Below are positions 60,540 to 64,000 of a stretch of 64,000 nt of DNA, piece after piece. The stretch covers positions 13,362 through 77,361 of the forward strand of contig DKUO01000002.1 in NCBI GenBank assembly GCA_002490705.1, given 5' to 3'. A program made the position numbers and the translations under genes. The notes under the pieces were generated by a model. It ran no database searches and had not been told where the DNA came from. It saw nothing but the letters and a program-made list of their open reading frames with translations. Position 1 is the stretch's first letter. Each line of letters starts with the position of its first letter. The DNA comes from Lachnospiraceae bacterium UBA7202 (lineage in GTDB: Bacteria; Bacillota; Clostridia; Lachnospirales; Lachnospiraceae).

Positions 60540-62153
60540 ATGATAGGTGCAGATGCAATCGTAAAATGTCTGGAAGCGGAGGGCGTCGAGTATGTGTTCG
60601 GGTATCCGGGAGTGGCTATTTGTCCCTTTTACAACAGTATTTTAGAGTCCGATATCCAGACGATTCTGATCCGGACAGAGCAGAATGCGGCTCACGCGGC
60701 CAGCGGACTGGCACGGGTTTCGGGAAAAGTGGGCGTGTGCGCGGTGACCTCCGGTCCCGGCGCCACCAACCTGATTACGGGAATCGCCACCGCCTTTGCG
60801 GACAGCATTCCCCTTGTCTGCATTACCGGTCAGGTAAACAGCGAGCTTTTGGGCTCCGATGTGTTTCAGGAGGCGGATATTACAGGGGCGGTGGAGTCCT
60901 TTGTCAAATACAGCTATCTGGTGAAGGACGCGGCGGATATCCCGCAAATTTTCAAGGAGGCATTTCATCTGGCGTCCACCGGGCGAAAAGGCCCTGTGCT
61001 GATTGATATTCCCATCGACGTGCAGAATGCGCCTGTCGGCAAGTTTAAATATCCGGACGAGGTGAACATGCGCACCTACAAACCTACCGTAAAGGGAAAT
61101 ATGGCACAAATTAAAAAAGTCATAAAAGAGCTCGTCAAAGCGAAACGGCCTCTCATCTGTGCCGGCGGCGGCGTACTCTTAAGCGGGGCGGAGGGGGCTC
61201 TCCGCGCCTTCTCGGAGAAGCACCGGATTCCGGTGGTTTCCACCATGATGGGAATCGGCGCCATGCCCACCGAACATCCGATGTACTACGGTATGGTGGG
61301 AAATAACGGGAAGCCCTATGCGAACCGGGCCATGAACGAGTCTGACCTTCTTCTGATGGTTGGCGCGCGTGTGGCTGACAGAGCAGTCAATCAGCCTGAC
61401 GTCATCACGGAGAACAAGGTGCTCGTCCATATCGACGTAGATCCGGCGGAAATCGGTAAAAATGTGGGACCGGCGATTCCGTTAGTGGGAGACGCCAGAC
61501 ATATTTTTGAGGATATGGAGACGGAGGATTTTTCCTGCGATTCCAAGGAGTGGCTGCGTACACTGAATACTTATCGTGATACCATGCAGCCTGTGCGCAA
61601 ACCGAATCCGGACTATGTAGATCCGGCGGCCTTTCTCACACAGCTGTCCGAGGCTATGGACGAGGATGCGGTCTATGTGGCGGATGTGGGGCAGAACCAG
61701 ATTTGGTCCTGCGGATACCACATCGTCAAGAAGGGGCGCTTTCTTACCACCGGCGGCATGGGCACCATGGGATATTCCATTCCGGCGGCCATGGGCGCAA
61801 AGCTGGCGGACAGAAAACGGCAGGTGGTAGCGGTATGCGGCGACGGTTCCTTCCAGATGTCCATGATGGAGCTCGCCACCATGCGGCAGTTTGACGTGCC
61901 CGTTAAAATTATTGTTCTCAAAAATAATTATCTCGGTATGGTCCGGCAGTACCAGCATTTCACCTACAAGGACAATTATTCCGTGGTGGATCTGTCGGGG
62001 AGCCCGGACCTGTCCAAGCTCTCGGAGGCGTTCGGTCTGCGGTTTATGCGGCTTTCCAACATGGAGGGCGCACAGGAAACCATCCGCGCCTTTTTGGAGA
62101 AGGACGAGTCGGTGCTTTTGGAGTGTCTGATTGATCCCATGGATCTGGTTTAA
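60540..62153 (+). CDS. ilvB: acetolactate synthase large subunit
   Basis: ThDP enzyme for the first common step of valine, leucine and isoleucine synthesis. Catalytic Glu in LIRTEQNAAHAA, the SGPGATNLITGIATA segment, and the ThDP motif GDGSFQMSMMELATMRQFD with NNYLG. 537 residues. ATG 60540 follows GGAGG by five bases; other starts at 60516 and 60528 lack a site. Only 40 bases separate it from metH with no terminator seen, so transcription may come from upstream. No T-box or leader attenuator fits in the gap. Confidence 0.93.
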   Translation: MIGADAIVKCLEAEGVEYVFGYPGVAICPFYNSILESDIQTILIRTEQNAAHAASGLARVSGKVGVCAVTSGPGATNLITGIATAFADSIPLVCITGQVNSELLGSDVFQEADITGAVESFVKYSYLVKDAADIPQIFKEAFHLASTGRKGPVLIDIPIDVQNAPVGKFKYPDEVNMRTYKPTVKGNMAQIKKVIKELVKAKRPLICAGGGVLLSGAEGALRAFSEKHRIPVVSTMMGIGAMPTEHPMYYGMVGNNGKPYANRAMNESDLLLMVGARVADRAVNQPDVITENKVLVHIDVDPAEIGKNVGPAIPLVGDARHIFEDMETEDFSCDSKEWLRTLNTYRDTMQPVRKPNPDYVDPAAFLTQLSEAMDEDAVYVADVGQNQIWSCGYHIVKKGRFLTTGGMGTMGYSIPAAMGAKLADRKRQVVAVCGDGSFQMSMMELATMRQFDVPVKIIVLKNNYLGMVRQYQHFTYKDNYSVVDLSGSPDLSKLSEAFGLRFMRLSNMEGAQETIRAFLEKDESVLLECLIDPMDLV

Positions 62154-62170
62154 TATGAATGGAGATTGAT

Positions 62171-62665
62171 ATGAAAAAAATATATTCCGTATTAGTTGAA
62201 AACAGATCGGGCGTGCTCTGTAAAGTGGCGGGCCTGTTTTCCAGAAGATGCTTTAATATCGAATCCCTTGCAGTGGGGGAGACGGAGGATACCACCGTAT
62301 CCCGCATGACTGTGGTAAGCAGCGGCGATGAGCGGACGATCGAGCAGATCGAGAAGCAGCTCAATAAAAAAATCGACGTGATCAAGGTAAAAACCTTTGA
62401 TGAGCCCGCCAGCGTGAGCCGTGAGCTGATGCTGATGAAAGTAAAATATAACAAAAATAACCGGCGTGATATCATGGAAACCTGTAATATCATGCACGCA
62501 GATATTGTAGATATGTCAAAAAATTTGTTTATCATCCAGATCTGTGACGTGCCGGAACGCATCCGGCTGTTTATCAGCATGATGAAGGGCGTCAGCATCG
62601 TGGAGCTGGCCCGGACCGGCACATTGGCGCTGCAAAAATGTATCGAGGCGGAGGAGCAGGGTTGA
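62171..62665 (+). CDS. ilvN: acetolactate synthase small (regulatory) subunit, copy 1
   Basis: ACT-domain subunit that activates IlvB and gives feedback inhibition by valine. N-terminal ACT MKKIYSVLVENRSGVLCKVAGLFSRRCFNI (in parts) and a C-terminal ALS_ss domain with ISMMKGVSIVELARTGTLAL. ATG 62171 lies behind GGAG. The usual 'RGYNI' of the ACT helix is RCFNI here. Directly after ilvB (17 bases), so it is the likely IlvB partner. Confidence 0.92.
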   Translation: MKKIYSVLVENRSGVLCKVAGLFSRRCFNIESLAVGETEDTTVSRMTVVSSGDERTIEQIEKQLNKKIDVIKVKTFDEPASVSRELMLMKVKYNKNNRRDIMETCNIMHADIVDMSKNLFIIQICDVPERIRLFISMMKGVSIVELARTGTLALQKCIEAEEQG

Positions 62666-62688
62666 GGAGGCTTCCTTTCGACGTGCAG

Positions 62689-62717
62689 TTGACTTTTTCC
62701 GCTTAAGTTGCTACAAT
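62689..62717 (+). promoter_or_regulatory. promoter between the two ilvN genes
   Basis: TTGACT (62689-62694), 17 bases, TACAAT (62712-62717). Gives the second ilvN and ilvC their own transcription start. Confidence 0.75.
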
Positions 62718-62755
62718 GATTGACAGTGTTTATGCCGAAGGAAAGGTGTGATGGT

Positions 62756-63256
62756 ATGCAGAAAAAGGTGTTTCAGTTATTGGTTGACAATACGTCCGGC
62801 GTCCTGAGCCGCATTGCGGGCCTGTTTTCCAGACGCGGTTACAATATCGACAGCATCACCGCAGGCGTGACGGCGGATCCGCGGTACACCCGCATTACGA
62901 TTGTCACCTCCGGGGATGATGAGATTCTGGAACAGATTGAAAAACAGGTGGCCAAGCTTGTGGATGTGCGGGATATCAAAGAGTTGAAGCCCGGCGAGAG
63001 CGTGTACCGCGAGCTTGCTCTGATTAAAGTGCGGGTGCAGTCAGCCAGGGACCGTATCGATATTTTTGCTGTGGCGAACGCCTACCGTGCCGATCCCGTG
63101 GATGTATCCCCCGGCAGTATTACCATTGAACTGATTGGAGATCAGGATAAGATTGATGCTTTTCTTGCCGTTCTGGACGGTTATGAGATTCTGGAACTGG
63201 CCAGAACCGGTATCGCCGGCTTAAGCCGCGGCATCGAGAATGTCACCTATCTTTAA
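62756..63256 (+). CDS. ilvN: acetolactate synthase small (regulatory) subunit, copy 2
   Basis: Second ACT/ALS_ss subunit, closely similar in plan to the first (KVFQLLVDNTSGVLSRIAGLFSRRGYNIDSI in parts; ALIKVRVQSARDRIDIFAVANAYRA in parts; LELARTGIAGLSRG). It keeps the standard RRGYNI motif. ATG 62756 is preferred for MQKKVFQLL and the AAGGAAAGGTG before it. Under its own promoter and 46 bases before ilvC. Confidence 0.93.
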   Translation: MQKKVFQLLVDNTSGVLSRIAGLFSRRGYNIDSITAGVTADPRYTRITIVTSGDDEILEQIEKQVAKLVDVRDIKELKPGESVYRELALIKVRVQSARDRIDIFAVANAYRADPVDVSPGSITIELIGDQDKIDAFLAVLDGYEILELARTGIAGLSRGIENVTYL

Positions 63257-63302
63257 TCCGGTTACCATACAACAAATCATTTTTTAGAGGAGGAAATGAA
63301 AA

Positions 63303-64000
63303 ATGGCAAAAATTTTCTATCAGGAAGACTGTAATTTATCTCTCTTGGACGGCAAGACAATCGCAATCATCGGTTACGGCAGTCAGGGACATGCACATGC
63401 CCTGAATGCGAAGGAGTCTGGCTGTCACGTGATTATCGGCCTCTACGAGGGTTCTAAGTCCTGGGCAAAGGCAGAGGCGCAGGGATTCGAGGTATACACG
63501 GCGGCTGAGGCTGCAAAAAAAGCGGATATCATCATGATCCTGATCAACGATGAACTGCAGGCAGCTATGTATAAGAAAGACATTGAGCCCAACCTTGAGG
63601 CGGGCAATATGCTGATGTTTGCGCATGGCTTTAACATTCACTTCGGTTGTATCGTACCGCCCAAGGATGTGGATGTAACCATGATCGCTCCCAAAGGACC
63701 TGGTCATACCGTGAGAAGCGAGTATCAGGCGGGCAAGGGCGTTCCCTGTCTGGTAGCCGTTCATCAGGATGCTACCGGCAAGGCACAGGATATGGCTCTC
63801 GCTTATGCACTGGCAATCGGCGGCGCGCGGGCAGGCGTTTTGGAGACTACCTTCAGAACCGAGACCGAGACAGACCTCTTCGGCGAGCAGGCAGTTCTCT
63901 GCGGCGGCGTATGCGCTCTGATGCAGGCTGGTTTTGAGACCCTCGTTGAGGCTGGCTATGATCCGAGAAACGCATACTTTGAGTGCATCCATGAGATGAA
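63303..64000 (+). CDS. ilvC: ketol-acid reductoisomerase (3' end outside window)
   Basis: Second step of branched-chain amino acid synthesis: rearrangement and reduction of acetolactate. ATG 63303 follows AGAGGAGG. About 232 residues are visible: Rossmann motif IIGYGSQGHAHALN (22-35), the catalytic His region FAHGFNIHFG, and the metal-site segment ETTFRTETETDLFGEQAVLCGG (in parts). The cofactor loop after the second strand reads IIGLYEGSKSW (residues 44-54), with Tyr 48-Glu 49 where many NADPH enzymes have Arg-Pro or Arg-Gln. The frame is open at the window end, so the gene is only cut, not broken. Confidence 0.96.
   Translation, partial: MAKIFYQEDCNLSLLDGKTIAIIGYGSQGHAHALNAKESGCHVIIGLYEGSKSWAKAEAQGFEVYTAAEAAKKADIIMILINDELQAAMYKKDIEPNLEAGNMLMFAHGFNIHFGCIVPPKDVDVTMIAPKGPGHTVRSEYQAGKGVPCLVAVHQDATGKAQDMALAYALAIGGARAGVLETTFRTETETDLFGEQAVLCGGVCALMQAGFETLVEAGYDPRNAYFECIHEM

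Overview
The window is a 64 kb piece of a low-to-mid GC Firmicutes chromosome, most likely a spore-forming member of the Lachnospiraceae (class Clostridia). The evidence is gene content and order: the yqfC-yqfD-phoH-(PgpH-like)-ybeY sporulation/RNA cluster, a tepA-ftsK pair, Rex, NfnAB, a short cobalamin-dependent MetH, BspA-type LRR surface proteins with a class B sortase, and sigma-A promoters of TTGACA-N17-TATAAT type. A genus cannot be assigned from the sequence alone.

Region 1 (1-17.6 kb) is accessory: cell surface plus probable defence genes. It holds the end of a DUF4037 gene, a class B sortase, an AT-rich two-gene unit (AbiEi-like winged-helix protein plus an unrecognised 504-aa protein), an Rpn/PD-(D/E)XK nuclease-transposase protein, a decayed second copy of the sortase gene start, and two large LRR surface proteins ending in [ST]PxTG-D sorting signals. 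An AT-rich two-gene unit follows (ABC/OLD-type ATPase plus a small PD-(D/E)XK protein), then a cytoplasmic subtilase. The sortase and its likely substrates look like one system into which the AbiEi-like and Rpn genes were inserted.

Region 2 (17.6-30 kb) is mostly core: a GntR/FCD regulator with an operator-overlapped promoter, NADP isocitrate dehydrogenase, an ABC-F ATPase divergent from rex, a coiled-coil protein, alr, mazF without a recognisable antitoxin, a CNNM/CorC-type membrane protein behind a promoter that carries a 17-bp palindrome, yebC, an O-acetylhomoserine sulfhydrylase and a polytopic membrane protein.

Region 3 (30-48.7 kb) covers tepA, ftsK/spoIIIE, one-carbon genes fhs and folD, a zinc-ribbon/TPR membrane protein, the electron-bifurcating NfnAB pair, a MORN-repeat protein, rlmH, and the yqfC-yqfD-phoH-PgpH-like-ybeY cluster. 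The PgpH-like protein has lost its HD catalytic motif. A SpoVB/MurJ-like flippase and a BofC-like protein follow.

Region 4 (48.7-64 kb) covers two FAD oxidoreductases, the proline genes proB and proA with a DUF896 gene and formyl-THF cyclo-ligase between them, a methyl-accepting chemotaxis protein behind a structured leader with a ten-G tract, a zinc-type ArsR regulator with an HMA metallochaperone but no P-type ATPase, a lipoprotein, metH, and the branched-chain genes ilvB, two tandem ilvN paralogues and ilvC, which runs off the end. No rRNA, tRNA, CRISPR array or intact insertion sequence was seen. No gene-free stretch exceeds 300 bases; the longest are 1967-2249, 4351-4637, 5583-5857, 14561-14825 and 54785-55044, and their contents are described in the feature list.
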